From an uncultured Bacteroidia bacterium (GTDB taxonomy: Bacteria; Bacteroidota; Bacteroidia; Bacteroidales; UBA932): DNA of 64,000 bases. Below, piece by piece: positions 43,441 through 51,903 of the stretch. Within the stretch, counting starts at the first letter, position 1; every line of letters starts with the position of its first letter. The notes below the pieces were generated by a model. It had not been told where the DNA came from. It saw only the letters and a list, made by a program, of their open reading frames with translations, and made no database searches. The position numbers and the translations under genes were made by a program. Where the stretch lies: NCBI GenBank assembly GCA_902762655.1, contig CACWOZ010000005.1:53408-117407 (forward strand), given 5' to 3'.

Positions 43441-45456
43441 ATGGCAAAAAAAACCCGCAACTGGCCACGAATAATCCTTCAGTGGGGCACCATGGCCGCA
43501 CTGGTATTCTTCCTCAGTGGTCTGGCAGTCAAACTGATTCCCGGGCAGGATTCGGCGGATCCGGAAGCTCTCTGTCCCGTTGGTGGCCTACAGGCCCTTA
43601 CGACCTTCTTTGTGAAGGGGTCGCTACCCTGCTCTATGAGTTCTGCCCAGATACTGATGGGGCTGGCGCTTGCCGCCGCTGTCATCCTGTTCAGCAAACT
43701 GTTCTGCGGCTATCTCTGCCCTATCGGCACAATCGAGGATCTGCTCACCCGTTTCGGCAAAGCCCTTGGTATCCGCATGGAATGGCCTAAAGCCGGCAGT
43801 TTTGCAGATAAGGCACTGCGCATCATAAAATATGTCCTGCTGTTCTATGTGTTCTATATGACTGTGGGCGCGAGCGAACTTTTCTGCAAAAAGCTGGATC
43901 CTTACTATGCGGCAGCAACCGGCTTCAAGGGCGAGATTGTGCTGTGGATGTCCGTAACAACGGTGAGCATTGTGGTGCTGGGTGGTCTATTTATAAAGCG
44001 CTTTTGGTGCCGTTACATCTGTCCTATGGGTGCAGCTTCCAACACACTCAAATTCTGGCTTCCGCTGATAGGCATCGGTATGGTGTGGTGGCTGTTGGGA
44101 CTCTGTGGAGTAAAACTTGCCTGGTGGTGGCTGCTGGGTGCAGTCTGCCTGCTGGGATACCTGCTTGAGATTCTTTTGGGAGAATCTCACCTGCAGACAC
44201 TTTATGTGGTCAAGGACGATGAAGCCTGCACCCATTGCGGCCTCTGCAGCAAAGCTTGCCCATATGCCATCGACGTTGTTAACCGCAGACGACGCATCAC
44301 TTCCGTAGACTGCACTCTCTGTGGAGAATGCGTGAATGCCTGCAATGTGGATGCCCTCGGCATCAGCCGTTGCAGCAAGCCTGCCGGCAGGAAGTTTCTG
44401 CGTTGGCTGCCAGCTATCCTTGCGGTGTTGCTCGTGGCTGCCGGATTATTATTCCGCAGCAGTATTGAACTCCCTACCATAGACGAGAAATGGGGTGTGC
44501 CGGAAGGGATGGAACTACAGACCGTAAGGATAGAAAACCTCAGATCCGTCAAATGCTACGGCAGTTCCATGGCTTTCAAGGCAAGGATGGAGAAGGTTCG
44601 TGGAGTACACGGGGTAAAGACATTCGTGGGCAGCCACACTGTGGTTATCAGCTACGACCCGTCTAAGACTACCGCCGAGAAGATTCAGGAAGAAGTATTC
44701 GTGCCTTCGCACTTCCGCGTTTGGAGCCCGGATCCCGCTAAGATTCAGGAACTCAAGATACTTACCATCCGAACCGAGAAGATGTATGATAAACTCGACT
44801 TGAATTATCTGGGGCTTCAGTTCCGTCAGACAGGGAAGAGCATATTCGGATTGGAATCCGAGTATAACTGCCCTCTGATCGTGCGTGTCTATGTTTCTCC
44901 CGACGAGCAACTGGACGAAGCCTGGTTCAAGGAGATCGTTGAAAAGAAGGTGCTGCAGATGCCCGTCCATGGTGGAGGCGTCAAGGAAACTCCGGTTGAT
45001 TTTGAATTTGTACGGATGGAAAAGGGCGAGGAGCGCATAAGTATAGAAGATTATCTGCACCGCATGTTCGATCCGTTCAAGGCAGAATTCAGCGGCCGCT
45101 ATCCGGATGGAGATACAAGCGTCGTGCGCAAGCGCGTTGAAGTATATGAAGGCAAGCCGCAGTTTATCTACGAGGTGGCCGACCAGGATTACGAGAAGCC
45201 CATTATAAAACGCGGCCTGCCATTCCTCAGCAACCATCTCTCAAAGGAAGAGGGTGTGATTGGGGTGTATCTGACGCTCAATAAGAGTCTTGTGCCCAGC
45301 ATCCAGGTTCGTTTTGCCGCCCCCATGACAGCTGAGCGCATCTGGGAGCTCATGACCATGCCCAGGTGGACCATAACCTATAAGGTGGACGAAGTACGCG
45401 AAGAGGATGCCCGCATGAAGTTCGACAAACCAGGAATCTGCTATCCTTATGAATAA
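43441..45456 (+). CDS. NapH-like polyferredoxin membrane protein with HMA-like domain
   Basis: A 671-residue inner-membrane protein starting at ATG 43441. Five or six membrane helices (about 15-240) carry Cys-Pro motifs CGYLCPIG and CRYICPMG typical of NapH/NosR/CcoG-type electron-transfer proteins. Two 4Fe-4S motifs follow (CTHCGLCSKACP and CTLCGECVNACN, about 261-305), then another helix (about 325-343). The rest is periplasmic and includes an HMA-like fold (MELQTVRIENLRSVKCYGSS; VHGVKTFVGSHTVVISYDPS) that has CYGS in place of CxxC. I infer reduction of a metal or cofactor imported by the operon B receptor. Confidence 0.85.
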   Translation: MAKKTRNWPRIILQWGTMAALVFFLSGLAVKLIPGQDSADPEALCPVGGLQALTTFFVKGSLPCSMSSAQILMGLALAAAVILFSKLFCGYLCPIGTIEDLLTRFGKALGIRMEWPKAGSFADKALRIIKYVLLFYVFYMTVGASELFCKKLDPYYAAATGFKGEIVLWMSVTTVSIVVLGGLFIKRFWCRYICPMGAASNTLKFWLPLIGIGMVWWLLGLCGVKLAWWWLLGAVCLLGYLLEILLGESHLQTLYVVKDDEACTHCGLCSKACPYAIDVVNRRRRITSVDCTLCGECVNACNVDALGISRCSKPAGRKFLRWLPAILAVLLVAAGLLFRSSIELPTIDEKWGVPEGMELQTVRIENLRSVKCYGSSMAFKARMEKVRGVHGVKTFVGSHTVVISYDPSKTTAEKIQEEVFVPSHFRVWSPDPAKIQELKILTIRTEKMYDKLDLNYLGLQFRQTGKSIFGLESEYNCPLIVRVYVSPDEQLDEAWFKEIVEKKVLQMPVHGGGVKETPVDFEFVRMEKGEERISIEDYLHRMFDPFKAEFSGRYPDGDTSVVRKRVEVYEGKPQFIYEVADQDYEKPIIKRGLPFLSNHLSKEEGVIGVYLTLNKSLVPSIQVRFAAPMTAERIWELMTMPRWTITYKVDEVREEDARMKFDKPGICYPYE

Positions 45457-47467
45457 GAGACTTATTTTTCTGATATGCCTCCTGCTCCCTTCCCGGCTGC
45501 TTGCCGATGAGGGGATGTGGATGGTGAACGCTCTGTCCCGCGCGTTGGTTCAGACGATGGAAAACGAGGGCTTGAAACTTGGCCCGCGCGAGATTTACAG
45601 CGAAGATGCGGTGTCGCTCAAGGACGCCATCGTGTCGCTGGATTTCGGCTGCACCGGCAGCATGGTGTCGCCGGAGGGGCTGCTCATCACAAACCATCAC
45701 TGCGCCTATAGGGATGTGCACGGCCTCAGCACTCCAGATCACAATTATTTAGAGGAAGGGTTCTGGGCGCATACTCGTTCGGAGGAAGTGCCGATTCCCG
45801 GCAAAAGCGCCTACTTTCTTAAGAAGGTGCTGGACGTAACGGAAGAAGTTGCTGCGCTCACCTCAGAACTGAAGGCCGCAGGGAAGCCTTTCGGCAGCCG
45901 TAAGATAAGTTTCGTGATGGAGCGCCGCTACCATAATCAGACCGGTTTGGAGGCATCATTGAGTTCGATGTGGGCGGGATCCAAATACTATATGGCCCTT
46001 TATGAAGTATATAAGGATGTCCGTCTGGTGGCTGCTCCGCCGGTGAGTATAGCCGCATTCGGCGGAGATGAGGACAATTGGGAATGGCCCCAGCACAAGT
46101 GCGACTTTGCCATGTACCGCATATATACCGGCAGGGATGGTAAGCCTGCCGGATATTCGGCAGACAATGTGCCAATGGTACCAACGCGTTACCTTACAGT
46201 AAGCAGGCGGGGTATCAGCGAGGGGGACTTCGCTATGGTGATGGGATATCCCGGCCGCACCGACCGCTATTCTTCTTCCGCTAAAGTGAGCCATCTCACC
46301 GGGGTTACCCTGCCAATCTCCAACAAGGTGCGGGTAGACCAGATGTCCATTCTGCGCCGTCACATGGACGCCGATCCTGCCATCCGCCTGCGATACTCAG
46401 ACAGTTTTTTCTCGCTCAGCAACGTGCAGGAACTGCAGCAGGGTGAGGTGGACTGCTGCCGCCGCTTCGGCGTTGTAGGAGCCAAGAAAGCCATTGAGGC
46501 AGATATGCCCGGCCTGGGTGGGCTGCTTTCAAAACTGGATTCGCAGTATGCAGCCATCGCCGAGGCTGAAAGGAATCGTACGTGGTATCGCGAAACCCTG
46601 ATTCGTGGCACAAAACTGGCGCTGGTGGCTACCCGTCTGAACTCTCTGAAACGCGGCAAATCAAATTCTGGACGCGAGGCACAAGTACTTTCCAATATAG
46701 AAAAGGACTATGCCGGGATGGACCTGCGTGTGGAGAAAGACATGCTTCGCTATTGCCTGGAGGCATATTATGAGCATGTGGACCCGTCCTACTGGGGCCC
46801 TTTCCAAAGAGCGCTGAAAAAACACTTCGGTTCGGATTATGACGCTCTTCTCGATGCACTCTGGATAGATAGGAGAATGACGGCGGACGATGATTTGTGC
46901 CGTTTTTTCGGCGATGTGAATATTGCCGTCTTCAACAGCGTGTCGGACAAGATACAATCGGATGCTCCTGTAGTTGAGCTAGGGCGCGAGTACACCCACT
47001 TAATGTATCGCTGGCGCGAAGATAACGGTATCCTACAGTATCCGGATGCCAACTCTACCATGCGTCTGACCTTCGGCACGGTGAAGGGATACTCCCCCCG
47101 TGACGGAGTATCTGCTTATTGGCAGAGCTTTTCTGACGGCTTGCTGGCCAAGGCGGATACGTCCAATTACGATTTCCGCTTAAAGCCAGAATGGGAAAAT
47201 CTGCTGGCTGGGAGCAAAAAGGCCCAGCCGGTCAATTTCCTTACCGATAACGATATTACCGGAGGAAATTCTGGCAGCCCGGTAATGAATGCAAAAGGCG
47301 AACTTGTCGGGCTCGCCTTTGACGGGAACAAGGAATCCCTGGCCTCCAATTATTATTTCACACCGGAGTACAACCGCTGCGTGTGTGTTGATATCCGTTT
47401 TGTACTCTGGACGTTGGACTATTATGCCGGCATGCGGTCTGTGCTGAAAGAGATGAAACTTAGGTAG
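45449..47467 (+). CDS. dpp7: S46 dipeptidyl-peptidase, DPP7 type
   Basis: A 672-residue periplasmic serine exopeptidase that releases dipeptides from protein N-termini. A signal peptide (about 1-19) is followed by the catalytic His84 in LITNHHCAYRD, an Asp in GDEDNWEWPQHKCDF and Ser608 in TGGNSGSP. Position 626, 18 residues after the Ser, is Gly (AFDGN). DPP11 has Arg there (S655 to R673) and prefers acidic residues, while DPP7 has Gly and prefers hydrophobic ones. This copy should therefore be DPP7-like. It overlaps the polyferredoxin stop by 8 nt and closes operon B. Confidence 0.93.
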   Translation: MNKRLIFLICLLLPSRLLADEGMWMVNALSRALVQTMENEGLKLGPREIYSEDAVSLKDAIVSLDFGCTGSMVSPEGLLITNHHCAYRDVHGLSTPDHNYLEEGFWAHTRSEEVPIPGKSAYFLKKVLDVTEEVAALTSELKAAGKPFGSRKISFVMERRYHNQTGLEASLSSMWAGSKYYMALYEVYKDVRLVAAPPVSIAAFGGDEDNWEWPQHKCDFAMYRIYTGRDGKPAGYSADNVPMVPTRYLTVSRRGISEGDFAMVMGYPGRTDRYSSSAKVSHLTGVTLPISNKVRVDQMSILRRHMDADPAIRLRYSDSFFSLSNVQELQQGEVDCCRRFGVVGAKKAIEADMPGLGGLLSKLDSQYAAIAEAERNRTWYRETLIRGTKLALVATRLNSLKRGKSNSGREAQVLSNIEKDYAGMDLRVEKDMLRYCLEAYYEHVDPSYWGPFQRALKKHFGSDYDALLDALWIDRRMTADDDLCRFFGDVNIAVFNSVSDKIQSDAPVVELGREYTHLMYRWREDNGILQYPDANSTMRLTFGTVKGYSPRDGVSAYWQSFSDGLLAKADTSNYDFRLKPEWENLLAGSKKAQPVNFLTDNDITGGNSGSPVMNAKGELVGLAFDGNKESLASNYYFTPEYNRCVCVDIRFVLWTLDYYAGMRSVLKEMKLR

Positions 47468-47468
47468 C

Positions 47469-48248
47469 TTATTTCGCCGGCCTGGTATATCCCTCTGCGG
47501 CCGCCTTCTTGTTCACACGGTCGATACGCGACTGGGTATCGGGGTGCGACGAGAAGAGGTTTGCGATGGATGTAACCTGCGCGGAAGTGCCGGTTTGGCT
47601 CTTGTCCATCAATTTTTCGAATGCCAGAGCCATATAATAAGGGTTCTTTCCGGCACCCTTCAGGAAGTCGTAGCCGAAGTCGTCGGCCTCGGTTTCCTGT
47701 TTGCGGGAGTACTTGGCATTCACCATCTGCTCCGCCAACTGTCCGAACACGCTGTCGGTCAGTGCGGCGGCTGTGTTTCCGGTAGATGCCAGCACATCCA
47801 TTGCCGCAGATGAGAACAGGCTTGCCTTGTATGCGTTGAGGGTGTGCTTCATCGCCACATGGCCAACCTCATGCCCGATTACACCGAGGGCCTCGTCATC
47901 CGTCATAACGTCCAGCAGGCCGGTGTATACGCGCACATTTCCGTCAGCGCATGCAAATGCGTTGATTTCGTTGTTCTTGTATACTTTGAATGTCAGCGGA
48001 GTGCCGTCCACCTGGGTAAGCCCCTTGGTAATCTTATTCAGGCGGGTGACATAATTCCCGCTGGTGATGATCTGGTTTTGGGCATCGAGCTTTGCTACGG
48101 ATTGGGTTACATAGCCCTTGATGTCGTTGTCCGAGATGCTGAGGGCCTGCATAACTTTGGCTCCGCTCTGCATGAGGCGGGCCTGGTTGAGGGATGCGCA
48201 GGAAGTGAATGCGAGCGCAACGGCGAAAATGAGAGAGAATCTTTTCAT
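47469..48248 (-). CDS. M48 family metallopeptidase lipoprotein
   Basis: A 259-residue lipoprotein starting at ATG 48248 (signal ending ALAFTSC, Cys16). GVIGHEVGHVAMKHTL contains the zinc-binding HEVGH, and the third ligand lies in KQETEADDFGYDFL. It is a compact periplasmic M48 enzyme of the LoiP/YggG kind, without BepA-type TPRs. Likely roles are envelope protein quality control and stress. It is 17 nt downstream of the nitroreductase gene and probably shares its promoter. Confidence 0.93.
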   Translation of the reverse strand: MKRFSLIFAVALAFTSCASLNQARLMQSGAKVMQALSISDNDIKGYVTQSVAKLDAQNQIITSGNYVTRLNKITKGLTQVDGTPLTFKVYKNNEINAFACADGNVRVYTGLLDVMTDDEALGVIGHEVGHVAMKHTLNAYKASLFSSAAMDVLASTGNTAAALTDSVFGQLAEQMVNAKYSRKQETEADDFGYDFLKGAGKNPYYMALAFEKLMDKSQTGTSAQVTSIANLFSSHPDTQSRIDRVNKKAAAEGYTRPAK

Positions 48249-48265
48249 ATCTTTTGTTTTGATTA

Positions 48266-48886
48266 TTACCAGCGGTTGTAATGGATGTTTTCGGGTTTCC
48301 ACTTGTCCTTGGGCTGCTCGTCGCCTGCGGGATATCCTACAGGCACCAGGCAGTAGGGAGTGACGCCTTCGGGTATGCCGAGGACTTCTATGGCCTTGTC
48401 CATGCGGTTTTCATAAGGATAGCAGGCGGTCCATACTGCTCCTAGGCCTATGGATTCGGCGGCAAGGAGAAGGTTTTCGGTGGCCGCCGCGCAGTCCGCC
48501 GTCCAGTTTCCGTTAGGTACTTTTTCCCCGTTGCGGTTGACAAAGTCGGTTTCGCCGCAGATTACGAACAGGGCTGCGCACTGTGAATACATCCTCTGGG
48601 GGCCGTCGGCCTGGAGCGCTTCCTTGATGCTCTGGTCGGTCACGACGATGAAGCGCCATGGCTGGATGTTGATGCCGGAGGGAGCTGCCATCGCTGCCTT
48701 GAGCAGGGTTTCTATCTGTGCGTCAGTGAGTTTCTGTTCGGTATATGATCGCACGCTCTTGCGGCTCATGATGGTTTCAAGGGTGGAATTGGTTTCCATG
48801 CTGGAATTGCCGCTTTTTGGGGCATTGTTGCAGCCTGCGGAGAGCAGAGCCGATGCAGCAAGGAGGATTATAAGAAAGTGTTTCAT
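48266..48886 (-). CDS. Nitroreductase-family lipoprotein
   Basis: A 206-residue FMN-dependent nitroreductase-family protein. The start at ATG 48886 gives a lipoprotein signal (LLAASALLSAGC, Cys19). The catalytic domain is standard: IMSRKSVRSYTEQKLTDAQI, AAMAAPSGINIQPWRFIVVT, then IGLGAVWTACYP and the closing PKDKWKPENIHYNRW. Most nitroreductases are cytosolic, so lipidation would place this one at the periplasmic face. Its electron source there is unclear. Confidence 0.9.
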   Translation of the reverse strand: MKHFLIILLAASALLSAGCNNAPKSGNSSMETNSTLETIMSRKSVRSYTEQKLTDAQIETLLKAAMAAPSGINIQPWRFIVVTDQSIKEALQADGPQRMYSQCAALFVICGETDFVNRNGEKVPNGNWTADCAAATENLLLAAESIGLGAVWTACYPYENRMDKAIEVLGIPEGVTPYCLVPVGYPAGDEQPKDKWKPENIHYNRW

Positions 48887-48904
48887 ATTGTATGGCCTTT
48901 CCTG

Positions 48905-48912
48905 CAAATATA
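48905..48912 (-). promoter_or_regulatory. -7 box for the nitroreductase-M48 operon
   Basis: TATATTTG on the minus strand, 18 bp before ATG 48886. Confidence 0.6.
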
Positions 48913-49120
48913 ATATTGTTTTTACGAAAAAAAGAAAACAGAAACAGCCTTCTGGAAGGGGTTTCTGTAAAAAAGTTGTGGGAATCTGGCGTTTTTTTTA
49001 CAAAAACAAGCCTTGGAGGCCGATTTGTGTTAAAACATTGCCGGGATTTGCACGGCGGGGGGGACGGGATTCCGCTGCGCAGCCTGCGGCTGCTTGCGCT
49101 ATCCATGGGGATGGGGGCTT

Positions 49121-49137
49121 TCAAAGATTTGAAGCCT
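49121..49137 (+). repeat. Inverted copy of the tRNA-Gly trailer
   Basis: TCAAAGATTTGAAGCCT here is the exact reverse complement of 49233-49249, which is the tRNA-Gly discriminator plus the first 16 nt of its trailer. The two copies are 95 nt apart. Confidence 0.75.
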
Positions 49138-49209
49138 CGCAGCCGCCGGCTGCTCAGGGCTTTTCCGGCCCCCGGCCTTACAAAAACGAGTTTTTGACGG
49201 CCGGGTACC

Positions 49210-49237
49210 AAAAAAGCCCGGTGCGATGCACCAGGCT
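49210..49237 (-). terminator. Rho-independent terminator after tRNA-Gly
   Basis: On the minus strand, AGCCTGGTGC and GCACCGGGCT pair around a 3-nt loop with one G-T wobble, followed by six T. It starts about 12 nt after the tRNA 3' end. Confidence 0.85.
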
Positions 49238-49248
49238 TCAAATCTTTG

Positions 49249-49321
49249 AGCGGAAAACGGGATTCGGACCCGCGACCTCAACCTTGGCAAGGTTGCGCTC
49301 TACCAACTGAGCTATTTCCGC
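49249..49321 (-). tRNA. tRNA-Gly (GCC)
   Basis: A 73-nt tRNA with acceptor stem GCGGAAA/TTTCCGC, a D-arm with AGCTCAGTTGGTAGAGC, anticodon loop CTTGCCAAG and T-arm GGTCCGAATCC. Anticodon GCC reads GGC and GGU. The discriminator is T, and CCA is not encoded. Confidence 0.96.
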
Positions 49322-49332
49322 GATTGGGACTG

Positions 49333-49340
49333 CAAATATA
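49333..49340 (-). promoter_or_regulatory. -7 box for tRNA-Gly
   Basis: TATATTTG on the minus strand, 11 nt upstream of the tRNA 5' end, which implies a very short leader. Confidence 0.55.
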
Positions 49341-49374
49341 AGCCGAAAAATTGAAAGCGCAAAATTTTTTTTAG

Positions 49375-49382
49375 TACATTTG
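49375..49382 (+). promoter_or_regulatory. Promoter of rhaT
   Basis: TACATTTG, with a TTG at 49351-49353 about 21 bp upstream as the -33 element. The ATG at 49403 is 20 nt downstream of the box. Confidence 0.6.
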
Positions 49383-49402
49383 AACACTAAAACCAAAGAA
49401 CA

Positions 49403-50407
49403 ATGAAAATCATCATCGGTCTGCTCATTATTGCAATCGGCGCATTCTGCCAGTCGTCAAGCTATGTTCCTATCAACAAGATCAAGCAATGGAGTTGGGA
49501 GAGTTACTGGATAGTCCAGGGTGTATTCGCCTGGCTGTTGTTCCCGCTTCTTGGGGCACTGCTCGCCGTTCCGTCAGGGGAATCACTCTTTGCAATGTAT
49601 GCCGCGCATCCTGCCGAGACCCTCAAAACCATCTTCTTCGGCATTCTCTGGGGTGTAGGTGGGCTTACCTTCGGTCTCTCCATGCGCTATCTGGGCGTAG
49701 CCCTTGGCCAGTCTATCGCTCTCGGCACCTGCGCCGGACTGGGCACAATCCTTACCCCTGTTTTCACCGGTAATACATCCGATCTCACCGCTCCCGTAAT
49801 CGTCGGAGTGGTGGTCACTCTCGTTGGTATCGCCATCATCGGCGCGGCCGGAGCGCGTAAGGCAAAGGAGGCTGGAGACGGGGCGAAGGACGCTGTCAAG
49901 GACTTCAACTTCGGCAAGGGAATCTTCGTGGCGCTGCTCGCCGGATTCATGAGTGCATGCTTCGCTATCGGCCTTGGCTTTGGAGAAAATCTGGCCTGGG
50001 CGGCCACCAAACCCATATTCAAGACCCTGCCCGCCACACTTCTCGTGACTTTCGGTGGATTCCTGACCAACGCCTGCTACTGCTTCTACCAAAATAGCAG
50101 GAACAAGACTTGGAGCGACTACTCCAAGGGCTCGCTTTGGGGCAACAACATCTTCTTCTGCTGCCTCGCCGGTCTGCTCTGGTACAGCCAATTCTTCGGC
50201 CTAAGCCTTGGCAAGGGCTTCCTCACCGAGGCTCCCGTGCTGCTCGCATTCAGCTGGTGCATACTCCAGGCCCTCAATGTTACCTTCTCCAATGTCTGGG
50301 GCATAATCCTCAAGGAGTGGAAAGGTTGCTCCCGCAAGACCATCACCATACTCTTAATCGGCCTGGCGGTGCTGATCGTATCCTCCTTCCTGCCTCAGTT
50401 GCTCTAA
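49403..50407 (+). CDS. rhaT: L-rhamnose/proton symporter
   Basis: A 334-residue inner-membrane carrier of the RhaT (DMT superfamily) type with ten predicted helices. Family segments include AFCQSSSYVPINKIKQWSWE at the start, LWGVGGLTFGLSMRYLGVAL and LGTCAGLGTILTPVF. It imports L-rhamnose with protons. No rhamnose catabolic genes (rhaA, rhaB) are in the window, so it may serve the genome-wide pathway alone. The nearby GH28 pectinase (30 kb away) would release rhamnose-containing oligomers, but any link is speculative. Confidence 0.92.
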   Translation: MKIIIGLLIIAIGAFCQSSSYVPINKIKQWSWESYWIVQGVFAWLLFPLLGALLAVPSGESLFAMYAAHPAETLKTIFFGILWGVGGLTFGLSMRYLGVALGQSIALGTCAGLGTILTPVFTGNTSDLTAPVIVGVVVTLVGIAIIGAAGARKAKEAGDGAKDAVKDFNFGKGIFVALLAGFMSACFAIGLGFGENLAWAATKPIFKTLPATLLVTFGGFLTNACYCFYQNSRNKTWSDYSKGSLWGNNIFFCCLAGLLWYSQFFGLSLGKGFLTEAPVLLAFSWCILQALNVTFSNVWGIILKEWKGCSRKTITILLIGLAVLIVSSFLPQLL

Positions 50408-50424
50408 GAATCCAGCATATAAAC

Positions 50425-50456
50425 AATGAAAGCGACCCCAAAAGGCCGCTTTCATT
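50425..50456. terminator. Bidirectional hairpin terminator
   Basis: AATGAAAGCG (50425-50434) pairs perfectly with CGCTTTCATT (50447-50456), flanked by A and T residues, between the convergent stops of rhaT and the DUF1508 gene. Confidence 0.75.
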
Positions 50457-50472
50457 TTATATATAGGGAAAA

Positions 50473-50802
50473 TTAGATTTCCTCCACCACGGGAGCTTCG
50501 GGAGCGTTCTTTGCTACGGATGCGATGCCGAGTTTCATAGTGCGCTCGGAAGCATACATCTGGCTGGCGCCGATTACCTGACCATTGCTGGCCTTGAGGT
50601 TGAAGAAGGGCTTGCCGTTCTTGGCAACCTTGATTTCGTAACGATCCTCGATAGCGGCGTTCTTCTTTACAGATTCGACGCCATTGAGGCATGCGGTTTT
50701 GGTGTTGTAGCCCTCGCTGGTGAGGATTACCTGGCCGTTGCTGGCCTTGAGGTTGAACTGGAATTCTCCGTTCTTCCTGACGGTGATAACAAATTTACCC
50801 AT
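50473..50802 (-). CDS. DUF1508 (YegP-like) tandem-repeat protein
   Basis: A 109-residue cytoplasmic protein; ATG 50802 (MGKFVITVRKNGEFQFNLKA) is chosen over an upstream start that lies in the promoter. Two DUF1508 repeats are evident: residues 2-47 and about 54-100, each with FxFNLKASNGQVI and a later Ser-x-x-Tyr. YegP-like proteins are small alpha/beta proteins of unknown function. The C-terminal tail is acidic (APEAPVVEEI). Confidence 0.92.
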   Translation of the reverse strand: MGKFVITVRKNGEFQFNLKASNGQVILTSEGYNTKTACLNGVESVKKNAAIEDRYEIKVAKNGKPFFNLKASNGQVIGASQMYASERTMKLGIASVAKNAPEAPVVEEI

Positions 50803-50838
50803 AGTTATAATTATAATTGGTTGTAGTCGCGATACATA

Positions 50839-50846
50839 CAAATGTA
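50839..50846 (-). promoter_or_regulatory. -7 box for the DUF1508 gene
   Basis: TACATTTG on the minus strand, 36 bp before ATG 50802. Confidence 0.55.
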
Positions 50847-50862
50847 GGTAAATTTTTTATAA

Positions 50863-51834
50863 TTACAACCGCATTTTTCTCATTTGTATCTTGCCGGCGC
50901 TCCGGACTGCGTCAATAGCCTTTATGTTCGGGGTCCCGGTAATCTTCAGCGTGGTTTTGCCGTACCTGCCGGTAATGTGTCCGTTAAGGAGCATTTCCAC
51001 AGTGTAGACATCGTAGGTTCCGGTACCGGTCAAGGTATAATCCATGTAACCGCTTTCGACATCTTTGCCACCCTTGGCAAGAAGCCAGTCGAGGCCTGCC
51101 TGATAATTAAAGTTTGGCGCCAGCATCTTATACCATTCCAGAAGTCCGTTACCGCCTTTAAGGTCGTCGACATCCGATCCATTCTGGAAAGCATCCAGCA
51201 GATCTCTTTCATTCTTGATGCTGCCTGCGGGGCACAGCACGTGATAATAGTATGCGTCTCCTGTGCCGGAAGAGGAGATACGGTCGCATAAGATGGGATT
51301 GCCCATCCCGTTGACATCCTCATATCTGCCAAGGTATTCCGCCTTCCAGTCTACCTGGGGAGAAAGGGCTCCGTCAACGGCGTACGAAATGTATTCAGAT
51401 ACGGAGAAACTCTTGGTGTAGCAAACCCCTGTCGACTTTCCGGAACCATCTACTTCCATAACCAGGGCCTTGTAGTCTCCCTGGGGAAGAATCCCGTGGA
51501 TATAAGATCCGGTGCCTGCGGCGAAATAGTCATCCAAGTCGATGTTCTGGGCATTGAGGTTGCCGACAATATTTTCGAGATGCAAACTGACAAACGTGCC
51601 GAGCGAAGAAATCTGCGAACCCGTCACAACGGTGAAGTCGTAGCGGAAATCGTCGCCGGTCTCTATCTGGAAGATATCGCCGTACCTGGCATTGTCGAAA
51701 CCTTTGCCCATATAGGTAATCTTCACCGAATTGTCCGGGTTCTCTTCGATTGTCAAATTGGAAGCGTCTTTATTACAAGCCGGAAGTATGGCCGCGGCGG
51801 CCATCAACACCGGAATTAATCTCCATATTTTCAT
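50863..51834 (-). CDS. Lipoprotein of unknown family
   Basis: A 323-residue lipoprotein; ATG 51834 opens MKIWRLIPVLMAAAAILPAC with Cys20 as lipid site. The first half is beta-rich (ITYMGKGFDNARYGDIFQIE; FVSLHLENIVGNLN). Near 170 there is WKAEYLGRYEDVNGMGNPIL, and the last part (TLTGTGTYDVYTVEMLLNGH; GKTTLKITG) is again beta-rich. I do not recognise a family; it resembles Bacteroidota surface lipoproteins with Ig-like domains. It is divergent from the metallophosphoesterase gene, 69 nt away. Confidence 0.75.
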   Translation of the reverse strand: MKIWRLIPVLMAAAAILPACNKDASNLTIEENPDNSVKITYMGKGFDNARYGDIFQIETGDDFRYDFTVVTGSQISSLGTFVSLHLENIVGNLNAQNIDLDDYFAAGTGSYIHGILPQGDYKALVMEVDGSGKSTGVCYTKSFSVSEYISYAVDGALSPQVDWKAEYLGRYEDVNGMGNPILCDRISSSGTGDAYYYHVLCPAGSIKNERDLLDAFQNGSDVDDLKGGNGLLEWYKMLAPNFNYQAGLDWLLAKGGKDVESGYMDYTLTGTGTYDVYTVEMLLNGHITGRYGKTTLKITGTPNIKAIDAVRSAGKIQMRKMRL

Positions 51835-51889
51835 AGCGTTAACTAGATGAAGAAAAGGTCGGATTCGTTGCATTACGGAAATAAAACCT

Positions 51890-51897
51890 TAAATTTG
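51890..51897 (+). promoter_or_regulatory. Promoter giving a predicted leaderless transcript
   Basis: TAAATTTG ends 6 nt before ATG 51904. A TTG at 51868-51870, 19 bp upstream, gives the consensus -33/-7 spacing. Confidence 0.7.
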
Positions 51898-51903
51898 CGA
51901 TAT

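Larger units (their letters stand above)
48887..49248. other. Gene-free stretch between nitroreductase and tRNA-Gly
   Basis: About 360 nt without a credible gene. It holds the nitroreductase promoter (48905-48912), a low-complexity A-rich stretch, GC-rich self-complementary words (for example CGCTGCGCAGCCTGCGGCTG near 49072), one half of a 17-bp inverted repeat (49121-49137) and the tRNA-Gly terminator. Open frames that cross it change composition abruptly and end in the tRNA. Confidence 0.6.

Noticed and set aside
48450-49310. A 286-codon plus-strand frame from the nitroreductase region into tRNA-Gly
   Set aside because: It is antisense to the nitroreductase, then crosses noncoding repeats and the tRNA, with an abrupt change of composition.
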